Origin: Bog-473 sp963744225
Lineage (GTDB): Bacteria > Actinomycetota > Acidimicrobiia > Acidimicrobiales > RAAP-2
Reading direction: 5' to 3'
NCBI GenBank assembly: GCA_963744225.1
Contig: CAVUSV010000005.1
Span: 1-64,000 of the forward strand
DNA length: 64,000 nt
In this document: piece after piece, positions 19,184 to 26,976 of the stretch
Layout of the letters: the number at the start of each line of letters is the position of its first letter
Numbering within the stretch: position 1 is the first letter of the stretch
Notes under the pieces: generated by a model
The model's input: only the letters and a program-made list of their open reading frames with translations
Database searches by the model: none
What the model was told of the DNA's origin: nothing
Translations under genes and position numbers: made by a program

Positions 19184-20104
19184 ATGAGATTCTCGATCAC
19201 ACACCCCATCCTCGGTCATCCCTATGACCCCGAGCTCGTCTCGGGCGCGGGCATTGCAGCGGTCGCCGACGCAGCCGAACGCGCTGACTTCAACGGATTC
19301 GGGTTCACCGACCACCCCGCGCCCACCGATCGTTGGCTTCGTGCCGGCGGTCACGACGCTCTCGACCCGTTCGTGGCGATGGCCTTCGCTGCGGCTCGAA
19401 CGACGCACCTTCGACTCGTGCCGAACATCGTGGTCCTGCCCTATCGCAATCCCTTCGTCGTCGCCAAGGCCGGAGCGACCCTCGACCTCCTTTCGGATGG
19501 TCGGTTCACCCTCGCCGTTGGCGCCGGATACCTCAAACGGGAATTCGACGCGCTGGGAGTTGACCACACCCAACGCAACGAGATCTTCGATGAGGCTCTT
19601 GACGTCCTCAAGGCCGTCTGGACGTCGGACGACGTGACGTTCCAAGGCCGCCACTTCAACGCGGAAGGTATCACCGCGCACCCTAGGCCCGTGAGTACCC
19701 CGCACCCGCCTATCTGGATTGGTGGTAACAGCGGTCAGGCTCGCCAGCGAGTCGCCACTCGCGGCGACGGCTGGTGCCCGTTCCTTGCGCCGCCTGGCGT
19801 TGCCCAAACCGCGCGAACGGTCGTACTGGACACACGGGAAAGCCTCTCGGACGCGACCGACGATCTTCGACGCCGTCTCGACGCTGCCGGACGCGACCCG
19901 AGCGCCGTCGACATCTCGTTTTCCACTCGTGAGGGCGGAAGTCCGGAAAACGACGACTTCAATGCGGAAGCACACCTTGCCGCCATCGCGGATCTCGGGG
20001 CTCTCGGCGTCACGTGGCTCCAGGTGGGTCTGCCCGGCGACAGTCTCGAGCACGCAATCGAGACAATCCAGCGCTATGGAGAGCAGGTCATCTCAAAGGC
20101 ATAA
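19184..20104 (+). CDS. LLM-class (probably F420-dependent) oxidoreductase
   Basis: A 306-residue TIM-barrel protein of the luciferase-like monooxygenase family. The ATG at 19184 follows AAAGGA at proper spacing; an upstream in-frame start is unsupported. It starts MRFSITHPILGHPYDPELVS. It has DFNGFGFTDHPAPTDRWL in the N-terminal region, LRLVPNIVVLPYRNPFVVAKA, then LDLLSDGRFTLAVGAGYLKR, the family's cofactor-binding region. HPPIWIGGNSGQARQRVA is the conserved C-terminal signature. In Acidimicrobiia and other actinobacteria such proteins usually use coenzyme F420, although FMN cannot be excluded. The SDR/SnoaL genes beyond it are on the other strand, so this one stands alone. Confidence 0.88.
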   Translation: MRFSITHPILGHPYDPELVSGAGIAAVADAAERADFNGFGFTDHPAPTDRWLRAGGHDALDPFVAMAFAAARTTHLRLVPNIVVLPYRNPFVVAKAGATLDLLSDGRFTLAVGAGYLKREFDALGVDHTQRNEIFDEALDVLKAVWTSDDVTFQGRHFNAEGITAHPRPVSTPHPPIWIGGNSGQARQRVATRGDGWCPFLAPPGVAQTARTVVLDTRESLSDATDDLRRRLDAAGRDPSAVDISFSTREGGSPENDDFNAEAHLAAIADLGALGVTWLQVGLPGDSLEHAIETIQRYGEQVISKA

Positions 20105-20165
20105 CCTCGGTCGCGACAATCGCGGATCTCCAGAGAGCTGGCGACCGCATCACGCCTCTCTCCAA

Positions 20166-20192
20166 TCGTGTCACGAGTTCCTCGTGTCACGA
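20166..20192. promoter_or_regulatory. tandem palindromic operator-like boxes
   Basis: The 11-base palindrome TCGTG-T-CACGA occurs twice, at 20166-20176 and 20182-20192, separated by GTTCC. The centre-to-centre distance is 16 bp. Each box is a perfect inverted repeat, and two exact copies this close are unlikely by chance. They lie 62 bp after the LLM gene and about 275 bp from the end of the convergent SDR gene. The only thing directly downstream is a 30-codon open frame from 20201. The regulator and target are unknown. Confidence 0.55.
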
Positions 20193-20405
20193 TGTACCGA
20201 TGATCAGACGCGCCGACGACGAAGGGACAGAACATCTATGGAGATCCCGGGGTGCCTCACCTAGCGTCGCAGGCGTCCCCGGGAGGAGCTGACAAACACA
20301 GCTCGAAGATGCGGGCGTCAGCGCAGGCGGCGAGCGCTGACGTAGAGACCACTTTGGTCCGTAGCGATGTGATCGCCACACGGCCTACGAATTGACCCAC
20401 CCGGT

Positions 20406-20434
20406 GAGACGACCCTGCTACGGCGGGTCGTCTC
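20406..20434 (-). terminator. stem-loop terminator after the SDR operon
   Basis: GAGACGACCC and GGGTCGTCTC form a perfect 10-bp stem around a 9-base loop, 33 bp past the SDR stop codon on the minus strand. There is no T-run, which is usual in high-GC actinobacteria. It could also act on the plus strand. The rest of 20105-20467 has no gene I can support. Confidence 0.6.
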
Positions 20435-20467
20435 GCGCACTGGCCGTCTACCGATAACAAGAACAGC

Positions 20468-21262
20468 TCAGTCAGCGAGTACCGGGGTCCAAGCCACACC
20501 GTTTATGTGACTTCCGCCATCCACGAAGAGGGTGTTGCCGGTCAGATACCTTGCGTCATCCGTGGCCAGGAACACCGCCACCGGTGCGATATCGAGCTCG
20601 GGATCGCCAAGGCGACCCATCGGGTTACTCTCGTCGGCCATACGCGCGATCTCTGGATGTTCGCCCGCGAGGGCCCGAAAGGCTGCGCTCTTGGCCCCGG
20701 GACAAATAACATTCGCCACGATTCCGTACTGCGCCCACTCCCGCGCCGCTGTTCGGGTGAGAGCTCGGAGGGCTTCCTTGGCGCAGTTGTACTCGGCGGT
20801 GCCCATGTGAGCATTGACACCGTTCAGCGAACAGAGATTGATGATGTTGCCGCGTCCCTGAGCTCGCATGAACGGAAAGGCCGCCTGCATCGCCCAAAAC
20901 GGTCCGTAGTACGCGACGCTCATGCCGAGTGCCAGTTGCTCATCACTCTTCTTCTCGAGCCGGCTCACGCTGCCTCCGCCCCAGGCGTTGTTCACCAAGA
21001 CGTCGACGGTGCCGAAGCGATCACCGGTCGCTTCGATCATCTCAATAACTTGCTGCTTCTCTCGAACATCGGTGGTCAGATGATGAACCTCCGCGGCGAA
21101 CTCCTGGCGGAGGCTGTGTGCAACCTGTTCGGCGGTCCGTCCATTGATGTCCGTAACCATCACCTTCGCCCCTTCAGCCGCGAATCGCCGGGCGATTGCG
21201 TGACCGATACCGTCACCGGCTCCGGTGATCACTGCGGCACGGCCCTCAAGGCGATTGCTCAT
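20468..21262 (-). CDS. short-chain dehydrogenase/reductase (SDR)
   Basis: This intact 264-residue SDR oxidises or reduces a hydroxyl or keto group using NAD(P). The Rossmann motif TGAGDGIGHAIARRFAAEG is at residues 13-31. Asp in VMVTDINGRTAEQV after strand 2 suggests NAD preference. NNAWGGGSVS replaces the usual NNAG. The catalytic Tyr-Lys pair is in AEYNCAKEALRAL, and VICPGAKSAAF follows. The C-terminal LTGNTLFVDGG is typical of classical SDRs. It is co-transcribed with the upstream SnoaL-like gene, with an ATGA overlap at 21259-21262. The pair suggests catabolism or modification of a steroid- or polyketide-like substrate, but the substrate is not identifiable. Confidence 0.9.
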   Translation of the reverse strand: MSNRLEGRAAVITGAGDGIGHAIARRFAAEGAKVMVTDINGRTAEQVAHSLRQEFAAEVHHLTTDVREKQQVIEMIEATGDRFGTVDVLVNNAWGGGSVSRLEKKSDEQLALGMSVAYYGPFWAMQAAFPFMRAQGRGNIINLCSLNGVNAHMGTAEYNCAKEALRALTRTAAREWAQYGIVANVICPGAKSAAFRALAGEHPEIARMADESNPMGRLGDPELDIAPVAVFLATDDARYLTGNTLFVDGGSHINGVAWTPVLAD

Positions 21263-21837
21263 GCAGGATCCCTCTTTGGACTCGGCTCATCTTTCGGTCC
21301 GTCAGCAACGGACCAGAACCGCTGCCACGTGTCCCATGCAGCTGGAACGGTCCCCCATCCGTCGTGACGTTCCGGCCAGTTGGCTGGGGGCAGACCGAGT
21401 GGATTGCTGCCCACCTCTGCACCATAGAAGAGGCGATGAGAGCGGCGCACGAAATACCAAGCGTCGCCCACCTGACGATAGAGGTCGTCGTAGACGATGG
21501 CCTGATGAATCCATCGGCTGCCATCCTGAATCTCGCCCTTGCAGTAGAGGATTCCAGTGGCCTGTCGCTCGTCTACCAGGTCGATGACATGGGTTCCGAT
21601 ATTCAGTATGGAGACCCCGATGCCGCGCAGCGACACCTCAAACGATTGTCGTAAGGCCTCAGGTCCATTGCCAAACGCTCCGACCTGAACGTCATCCACA
21701 AAGAGGCATATGAGCGTCTCGATATCTCGAGAGTCGACCGCAACCGCGTAGCGTGCAACCAGCTGTCGGATGGACTCGTACGCCCACAATCCGCTTTCGT
21801 CCTTGTGTGTGGCCGTCAAGGGCGCGACTCTTCTCAC
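21259..21837 (-). CDS. SnoaL-like / NTF2-fold protein
   Basis: A 192-residue protein of the SnoaL_4 kind. The helical start SIRQLVARYAVAVDSRDIETL is followed by ICLFVDDVQVGAFGNGPEAL, then a curved sheet with THVIDLVDERQATGILYCKG and YDDLYRQVGDAWYFVRRSHRLFY. This order, including the final W-x-F-x-R-R, is typical of NTF2-fold dehydratase or isomerase relatives. The GTG at 21837 gives the longest form; a start a few codons later is possible. Its stop overlaps the SDR start, so the two are translated together. The C-terminal 45 residues form a Trp-rich extension. Substrate unknown. Confidence 0.8.
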   Translation of the reverse strand: MRRVAPLTATHKDESGLWAYESIRQLVARYAVAVDSRDIETLICLFVDDVQVGAFGNGPEALRQSFEVSLRGIGVSILNIGTHVIDLVDERQATGILYCKGEIQDGSRWIHQAIVYDDLYRQVGDAWYFVRRSHRLFYGAEVGSNPLGLPPANWPERHDGWGTVPAAWDTWQRFWSVADGPKDEPSPKRDPA

Positions 21838-22050
21838 GAAGGCTGAGGTTCTACAAAGTCGCTCATGTTGGCCACTCTAGGCCCGAGACAGATTGGCAAC
21901 ACATAGGTCGTTTGCGCCTGAGACGGAATCGGAGTGAGAGTCCCCCACTCGCTACGACGACGTCATGGAAGCCGCTGCCGGCGCGTCCGATTCGACAATG
22001 GGGTTGCGGTCTCGAAGTAGGACGGGGCTGCGGCAATTCAGGTGTTGCGC

Positions 22051-22296
22051 TCAGCCGGCTCGATCATGCCGACCACCCATCGCTTGAGGCTCTCGACGCC
22101 TTGCAACTGGTTCCGACTTAGCCGCCCGAGGGCCACGGTGGTTCTCCGCGATTCGCTCGGCCGTCTGCCGGTCGCGTAGTGGCATTCCGATGCCGACCGG
22201 CGCCTCGGACCTGCGATCGCTGCGGCATTGTGGACACTCGACGACCCAAGTCCCCGCGGGGAGCAGCATGATCTTGGGTTGATGGGGGCTGTGCAT
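22051..22296 (-). CDS. small hypothetical protein with a CxxC motif
   Basis: An 81-residue protein from ATG at 22296, opening MHSPHQPKIMLLPAGTWVVE. The motif CPQC follows at residues 21-24, then RRSEAPVGIGMPLRDRQTAE and RIAENHRG. A single CxxC after a Trp, then IGxPL and AExIxxNH, looks like a short conserved zinc-binding or DNA-associated actinobacterial family, but I cannot name it. A GTG 30 bp upstream could extend it by ten residues. The last 25 residues are Arg-rich and less convincing. Confidence 0.45.
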   Translation of the reverse strand: MHSPHQPKIMLLPAGTWVVECPQCRSDRRSEAPVGIGMPLRDRQTAERIAENHRGPRAAKSEPVARRREPQAMGGRHDRAG

Positions 22297-22790
22297 GCCC
22301 AACTCCTCCTCCGCCGACGCCCCCACTTCCAGACAAAACTTTAGATCAACCCAGGGCAGATTTGCGCGTGCTTAGGCTGTGACGACGCCTGGACACCGTC
22401 ATGTCACCATCACGTCCTGACGCGTCACGACCTCGTCACGGAACCCCCAGGCCCGGCGACCGATCACGACCGCGAACCCCGAGCCCGAATCGGCGGGTGA
22501 GTGCCAAACGGTCGCCTGGCATCTCCTAGCGATCGTCGACGCCTCGATGGGAACGCTGTCTCGTGCGCGTCTCGAACGTCGTGGTCGACGCTGCACTACG
22601 GGGCCGATGTCATCAGGCGGACTCTTAGGGTCAGAAAGTCGGGTGTGCCAGCAACGCGCTGGCGCGAGGCGCAATCGACTGCCGCCGTGCTCACCTCTAC
22701 ACGTTGCGAGATGAGATCCACTTCGGGAGCGGTTATCGATGCTGCTATGGCGACACGCTCTTGCGCGGGCTTTGCGCGGCGCCGTTACCC
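22297..22790. other. non-coding stretch, nothing recognised
   Basis: Apart from weak Arg-rich open frames there is no supported gene. Around 22395-22440 the pentamer CGTCA recurs several times (for instance in GTCATGTCACCATCACGTC and CGCGTCACGACCTCGTCACG). This could be a cluster of regulator half-sites or simple sequence bias. Confidence 0.4.
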
Positions 22791-23168
22791 CTACAGGCTG
22801 TCCATCAGCTCCGATGCGAGGTCGAAGACTGACAGGAGATTTCTAAGATGGTCCATGTCTGCCTCGGTGTCAGACGCTGGATCAGCGATCATTAGCCGTG
22901 CAACAAGCGCTACTTCGGCGCATGTATTCAACATCCAGGCAACGTGGGCGCGAAGCTTTGCATCTGGACAGCGGTTCGCAATGAGCCACATTGTTGCGTC
23001 CGTGGTGGCGGCCTGCAGCTCATCTGCCGCGGCCAACATGGCGGTCTCATTGTTCAGGTCGATCGATTCCGAGAACCGAAGCTCGGCTTTCGTCACGTGT
23101 TCCAGTTCCACTATGGCTTCCATCAGCCATCGCCGTGCTGTTGCGGTTCGCTCTCCGTCCCTGGTCAT
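22791..23168 (-). CDS. hypothetical all-helical protein
   Basis: A 125-residue acidic protein with an ATG start at 23168. It reads RRWLMEAIVELEHVTKAELR, then ETAMLAAADELQAATTDATM, then AHVAWMLNTCAEVALVARLM and MDHLRNLLSVFDLASELMDS. It is probably a four-helix bundle. Codon usage and composition are normal for a real gene and the frame is intact. I do not recognise the family and there is no operon partner. Cytoplasmic. Confidence 0.55.
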   Translation of the reverse strand: MTRDGERTATARRWLMEAIVELEHVTKAELRFSESIDLNNETAMLAAADELQAATTDATMWLIANRCPDAKLRAHVAWMLNTCAEVALVARLMIADPASDTEADMDHLRNLLSVFDLASELMDSL

Positions 23169-23674
23169 AGGTGGACGGACGCGAGCCGTCCCCTCCCACC
23201 AGCGTCTTTTCTCAGCGTCGGATGGCCCATAACAATCATTCGGAATGGGGCCTCACAACATTCAAACAACAACCTCAGATCGGAATCATCGTTCGTCCAC
23301 CTGGTGGCACGTCCGTCCGGCTTCACGGCCGAGACCGGGGTCCTGGCGAATTGCTGAGTAAGTAGGTGCAGGCGACTCGCCACCGCGAGCCACTGACAGG
23401 ATTGGGCGTTGAATCCTCGAGTGGAGACCACGGCAAGGCTTGTGGCCCTGTCGTGACCATCTCGACCGATTGCGGATCCTGCTCACCGCCTGTCGGTCAC
23501 GACACGGGCCCAACACGTATGGACACCGTTTCCCACGTCGCGAGTGCACGTTGTTGCACGACACCAACGATGGCACCTGATACGGATCCAACCTCGGTGA
23601 GCATCAGGCATCCACGTCATGGACGAGAGGGGGGTCTAAAATCTGTCACCGGGTGGCCATTAGAGGGAGCGTCT
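23169..23674. other. non-coding stretch, nothing recognised
   Basis: Short open frames on both strands here have unnatural composition and no ribosome binding sites. GC content is a little lower than in neighbouring genes. An AGAGGGAGC ribosome binding site ends the stretch, just before the small gene at 23675. Confidence 0.4.
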
Positions 23675-23920
23675 ATGGCCGACGACAGTGCGACAGAAGT
23701 GATCTGCAATTGGCCGGATTGCCGGAACCATCCGACGACGTGCATGTCTGCGGTGATCGAGGGATCTTCAGGTCTCTTTTACTTGTGTGATGTTCATGCA
23801 AACAAGCTCCGCCGAGGACAACGGTTCGCCTGTGGCCAAGATGGGGTGATCCGGACAGGGTTTGGGGCAAAAATGAAGGGGCGCTGCGTCGTTGACTCCT
23901 TCTGGAGCATGCACGATTGA
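23675..23920 (+). CDS. small cysteine-rich hypothetical protein
   Basis: An 81-residue protein with ATG at 23675, preceded by AGAGGGAG. It has cysteines in VICNWPDC, then TTCMSAV, FYLCDVHANKLRRG, RFACGQDG and GRCVVDSFWSMHD. The pattern C-x4-C followed by C-D-x-H suggests a zinc-binding fold like the short HNH-free zinc fingers of actinobacteria and their phages. No known family is recognised. An upstream in-frame extension to 23366 exists but has poor composition, so I reject it. It is convergent with the response regulator. Confidence 0.55.
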   Translation: MADDSATEVICNWPDCRNHPTTCMSAVIEGSSGLFYLCDVHANKLRRGQRFACGQDGVIRTGFGAKMKGRCVVDSFWSMHD

Positions 23921-23968
23921 ATGATCAGCGCACACCATGACGGCTAGGTTCCTAAGGGGCTCCCGAGT

Positions 23969-24619
23969 TCAATCCACCGGCTTGGTTTGCCGGCGATGAT
24001 CGCCGAGGATGCCGTGCCCAGCTAAAGACGCGGCTTGGGCGCGGTTGCGAACGCCAAGCTTGACGTATAGGTGGCGCAGGTGAGTCTTGATCGTGTTCTC
24101 GCTGACGTAAAGATGGCTGCCGAGCTCTCGGTTCGTCATTCCCGTCGACAGCAGGGATAAGAGCTCGCTTTCGCGTTCGGTAAGGCCAATCTCGCGTCCC
24201 GGCCATCGCAGCGCTTCGTCGATCTGGGAGTGTTTAGATCGTTGCGTCAGAACGATACGGTCGCCAGTTGCGGCAGCTTTGATGCCAGCAATGATTTGTT
24301 GCCGTGGTGCAGCCTTAGAGATGAATCCTTGAGCACCGGCACGCATGGCACGACGCACCGCCTGAGGTTGATCGGAGAAGCTGAAGACCACGATCGCTCC
24401 GTTACTGGAGTCGGCGGCAAGAGAGCGCACTCGTTCGCCGAGGGATTCGAGCTCTCCGTAGGTGTCCAGCAGTGTGACATCGACCCCTCGCCTCGGACGC
24501 TTCCGAACGTCGATTTCGACAACCTGGATCTTCGGATCACTGGACCCGAGTAGGGCCCGGAGGCCCTCAAGGACGATCATGTAGTCATTGACCAGCGCGA
24601 CCCGGATCGGTTTGGGCAC
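23969..24619 (-). CDS. NarL/LuxR-family response regulator
   Basis: This intact 216-residue regulator has an N-terminal receiver (residues about 5-120) and a C-terminal LuxR helix-turn-helix (about 145-205). The receiver starts RVALVNDYMIVLEGLRALLG. The usual DD acidic pair is ND. The phosphoacceptor Asp is in VDVTLLDTYGELE, and the conserved Lys in AQGFISKAAPRQQ. The DNA-binding part reads GLTERESELLSLLSTGMTNREL and VSENTIKTHLRHLYVKLGV. No histidine kinase is adjacent, so it is an orphan. A perfect 20-bp palindrome lies 34 bp upstream of its GTG start and may be an autoregulatory site. Confidence 0.9.
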   Translation of the reverse strand: MPKPIRVALVNDYMIVLEGLRALLGSSDPKIQVVEIDVRKRPRRGVDVTLLDTYGELESLGERVRSLAADSSNGAIVVFSFSDQPQAVRRAMRAGAQGFISKAAPRQQIIAGIKAAATGDRIVLTQRSKHSQIDEALRWPGREIGLTERESELLSLLSTGMTNRELGSHLYVSENTIKTHLRHLYVKLGVRNRAQAASLAGHGILGDHRRQTKPVD

Positions 24620-24652
24620 GGCGTCACTCTACGAGCGAGCAGGGACCTCATA

Positions 24653-24672
24653 AATCACCCGATCGGGTGATT
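24653..24672. promoter_or_regulatory. perfect 20-bp palindrome upstream of the response regulator
   Basis: AATCACCCGA and TCGGGTGATT form a perfect palindrome with no spacer. It lies 34-53 bp upstream of the regulator gene and about 225 bp upstream of the divergent STAS gene. Its position in a divergent promoter region fits an operator for a dimeric regulator. No T-run follows, so a terminator is less likely. Confidence 0.55.
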
Positions 24673-24899
24673 GAAGGAGAGGGCGCCTTCAGCAAGGCTG
24701 GTGGAACGGTAGATCGAAGACGAGCCAGCAACATCCGAGACCCGTAGGACCCGTTGGGCTACGCCCGACCGAAAAGGGAGGGCAGCAGACGGAATCGCGT
24801 CAATTCGAAGGCCTCCCGAGGTATTTCACGTTCCTCACTCCATTGTACGAGGGGCATGGCAGCTTTCTACGGCGGTCCAGGAAAGGGTGGAGTCACGTG

Positions 24900-25298
24900 A
24901 TGGTGGACCTATTTGGCGTCACTTCGTACGACTTCGATGGAGGTCGCCTCTTCGCCCTCAGGGGCGAGCTTGACGCAAGTACCTGTCGGGGCCTCACCGA
25001 GTGTTTGGTCGGACCTCCGGGCTCGCTCATTGTCGTCGACCTTTGCCAACTCAGGTTCATGGACTCATCGGGACTTAGTGCCATTCACTCCGCGAGACAA
25101 AGGGCGATCAAGGACGGAGGAACCCTCGTCGTTTGTCGTCCGAGTCCGATCATTCATCGAGTGTTAGAGATCACGGGACTCGACATGTGGGTCACGGATT
25201 GGGATCCAGGGTGGTCGAACGGTTCCACATTGGGCCAGGACACTTCACATTCCACGTCTTCGGGATCCGCGGTTTCTTCTCCATTGCCGTGGGTATAG
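24900..25298 (+). CDS. STAS-domain anti-sigma factor antagonist
   Basis: A 132-residue protein with one STAS domain. ATG at 24900 is preceded by GTG at 24897 and by the ribosome binding site AGGGTGGAG. Strand and helix elements read YDFDGGRLFALRGELDAST, SLIVVDLCQLRFMDSSGLSA and GGTLVVCRPSPIIHRVLEIT. The Ser in DSSG is the site normally phosphorylated by anti-sigma kinases. The last 35 residues are a Ser/Thr-rich tail. With DUF6458, CsbD and hydrophobic-protein genes following on the same strand, this suggests a general-stress partner-switching output. The sigma factor itself is not in the window. Confidence 0.85.
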   Translation: MVDLFGVTSYDFDGGRLFALRGELDASTCRGLTECLVGPPGSLIVVDLCQLRFMDSSGLSAIHSARQRAIKDGGTLVVCRPSPIIHRVLEITGLDMWVTDWDPGWSNGSTLGQDTSHSTSSGSAVSSPLPWV

Positions 25299-25324
25299 CT
25301 ATTGCAACCGAGGAGGAGGTTCAA

Positions 25325-25579
25325 ATGGTTGGAGCTGGAGGACTTGTCGCGAGCATCATCGCCTTTGCGGTAGGGGCCATTCTCGATTACGCGGTGACTG
25401 TGAGTCCCAACCAACACGGGTTCAACGTCAACAAAATAGGCGTCATTTTGATGATTGTCGGCGTTGTTGGTGCGGTGCTGTCTCTGATCGCCATGCTTGC
25501 GGCCAACACGCGCCGTCGTCGGACAATCGTTGACGATGGGCATGGAAATGTCGTTCGTCGAGTTGATTCGACGTACTAA
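25325..25579 (+). CDS. DUF6458 small membrane protein
   Basis: An 84-residue protein with an excellent GAGGAGGAGG ribosome binding site. It begins MVGAGGLVASIIAFAVGAIL, and continues YAVTVSPNQHGFNVNKIG and VILMIVGVVGAVLSLIAMLA. It then has a basic tail NTRRRRTIVDDGHGNVVRR. Two membrane segments around a short loop and the final RRR-T-V pattern match DUF6458, a small actinobacterial membrane family of unknown function. It lies 26 bp after the STAS gene, probably in one operon. The family call is from recognition of the pattern. Confidence 0.8.
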   Translation: MVGAGGLVASIIAFAVGAILDYAVTVSPNQHGFNVNKIGVILMIVGVVGAVLSLIAMLAANTRRRRTIVDDGHGNVVRRVDSTY

Positions 25580-25643
25580 AGAACCCATCTCCCATGCAAG
25601 GTCAGCGCCGTTTTACAAAATCAACCCTAGCGAAAGGAATCCC

Positions 25644-25817
25644 ATGTCAACAGTAGACAAAGCCAAAAACAAAGCTCAAGAGGTAAAGGGGCATCTTAAG
25701 GAATCCGCCGGGAAGGCGACCGACGACCAGTCTCTGCAAGCTAAGGGTAAGAAAGACAAGGCGTCTGGAAACTTGAAGCAGGCGGGAGAAAAGGTGAAGG
25801 ACGCCTTCAAGAAGTAG
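25644..25817 (+). CDS. CsbD-family stress protein
   Basis: A 57-residue hydrophilic protein, MSTVDKAKNKAQEVKGHLKE and SAGKATDDQSLQAKGKKDKA, ending GEKVKDAFKK. This is the CsbD pattern of Lys/Asp/Gly-rich repeats. It is typical of proteins induced by general stress (sigma-B in Bacillus) and is natively flexible. The ATG is preceded by GAAAGGAATCC. It is 64 bp after DUF6458. Codon use is slightly more A-rich than in the neighbours, as expected for its lysines. Confidence 0.9.
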   Translation: MSTVDKAKNKAQEVKGHLKESAGKATDDQSLQAKGKKDKASGNLKQAGEKVKDAFKK

Positions 25818-25908
25818 CTCTTGCCCCGCCTTTGTCCTTGCTCATGAAGGTCAAGTTGGTCACCCGTCAGTTGGTTGGATAAGTGCGTTCAGTTCGCGGC
25901 ACCTGGAA

Positions 25909-26082
25909 ATGGGAATGATGATGCTCATACTCTTGTTGGCCGTTTTGGTGTTGATTCTTTTCGGCGCAGGCTTTGCCGTTCACTTGTTGTGGATTGCAGC
26001 CGTCGTACTTGCCGTTGTGTGGGTCGCCAGTTTCGCTCTCAGTCGTGGCGAAGGCGCCAGCCGCAGGTCTCTCCGCCGGTAG
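25909..26082 (+). CDS. small hydrophobic membrane protein
   Basis: A 57-residue protein, MGMMMLILLLAVLVLILFGA then GFAVHLLWIAAVVLAVVWVA, with a basic end SRGEGASRRSLRR. Two closely packed membrane helices and the LFGxGFAVHxLW pattern match the short hydrophobic proteins that are common in actinobacteria and often stress-regulated. A GGA lies close before the start, but the ribosome binding site is weak. It is the last gene of the STAS-DUF6458-CsbD run and is followed by a stem-loop. No biochemical role is known. Confidence 0.7.
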   Translation: MGMMMLILLLAVLVLILFGAGFAVHLLWIAAVVLAVVWVASFALSRGEGASRRSLRR

Positions 26083-26091
26083 AGGATGTTT

Positions 26092-26121
26092 CACACACGC
26101 GACCGGACCGCCGCGTGTGTG
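26092..26121 (+). terminator. stem-loop terminator after the stress cluster
   Basis: CACACACGCG and CGCGTGTGTG form a perfect 10-bp stem around a 10-base loop, 9 bp after the stop codon of the hydrophobic protein gene. There is no T-run. The rest of the gap to 26411 contains no gene I can support. Confidence 0.7.
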
Positions 26122-26411
26122 TCAGTCATCCCGGCGTTGCGTCCGATCCGTAGAATCCGATCGCGATGAACGTAAGGGCGAGCGCTCAACCAATAGTTGG
26201 CTGGCTATCGAAGGTTACTGTCCAGCAGCGTTCTGTAGCATCTACTTGTGGCTAGTGCCGTGACCGGCAACGTTTGCCCTGTGCTCGACCGGCAACTGAG
26301 GGACGTCTGGCGTGACCGCCGATCTCGACTTCGTTACGCTCCGGGGGCAGACGTCTGCCGGTTCGAGGGCCGACGCCAGTGGGCACCGTCACCGAACGCC
26401 GTCCTGAGTGG

Positions 26412-26972
26412 TCAGGTCGAGACGCGGTAGCGGAGGTGCACGACGCCGTTGCCGAATCGGTGCTCGTCGAGGAGCTCGAGGTCGGTGCGGACGCCCGCCG
26501 GGAGGGCCGGCTTGCCGCCGCCGAGGATCATGGGCCAGACGAACAGCTGGCACTCGTCGACCAGGCCGGCCTCGAAGGCCCGGGCAGCGAGGTTCGCCCC
26601 GCCGATGGTGAGGTTGCTGGTGGCTTCGGCCTTCAGTTCTTGGACGGCGTCGGGGTCGAAGTGTCGTTCGAGGCGAGTGGTGGCTGTCGGGACTGCGGCC
26701 AGGGTGGTGGAGTAGACGACCTTGTCGGCCGCCCGCCAGGCACTCGCGAAGTCGGCGGTGAGGTCTGACTGCTCGGCGAGGGCCGGGTTGGTCTCCCAGA
26801 CGGCCATCGTCTCGTAGAGCCGCCGCCCGTAGAGGAACGTGCCGACGGATCTCAGCAGGGCGGTTGTGGCTGCGAACACGTCGTCGTCGGGCGGAGCCCA
26901 GTCGAAGGCGCCGTGTGCGTCCTCGATGTAGCCGTCGAGGGACACATTGGTGGCGTAGATGAGTGTGGCCAT
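26412..26972 (-). CDS. RibD C-terminal/dihydrofolate-reductase-fold protein
   Basis: An intact 186-residue protein of the stand-alone RibD_C family, NADPH-dependent reductases with a DHFR fold. It starts MATLIYATNVSLDGYIEDAH, the characteristic opening with SLDG. FLYGRRLYETMAVWE and DKVVYSTTLAAV follow, then NLTIGGANLAARAFEAGLVD and LFVWPMILGGGKPALP, both conserved in the family. It is the third gene of an arsR-AHSA1-RibD operon, 4 bp after the AHSA1 stop. Many such proteins accompany ArsR/AHSA1 pairs. The substrate is unknown. Confidence 0.88.
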   Translation of the reverse strand: MATLIYATNVSLDGYIEDAHGAFDWAPPDDDVFAATTALLRSVGTFLYGRRLYETMAVWETNPALAEQSDLTADFASAWRAADKVVYSTTLAAVPTATTRLERHFDPDAVQELKAEATSNLTIGGANLAARAFEAGLVDECQLFVWPMILGGGKPALPAGVRTDLELLDEHRFGNGVVHLRYRVST

Positions 26973-26976
26973 GCCG

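Noticed and set aside
22399..22674. A 91-codon minus-strand frame
   Set aside because: Arg/Pro-rich noise with no start signal and no domain. I cannot support it as a gene.
24673..24842. Possible structured RNA between the response regulator and STAS genes
   Set aside because: Only one short hairpin (around 24745-24763) is visible, with no ordered fold and no link to the ribosome binding site.
26248..26430. A 60-codon plus-strand frame before the RibD-fold gene
   Set aside because: There is no ribosome binding site, it overlaps the end of the RibD-fold gene, and it has no recognisable composition.
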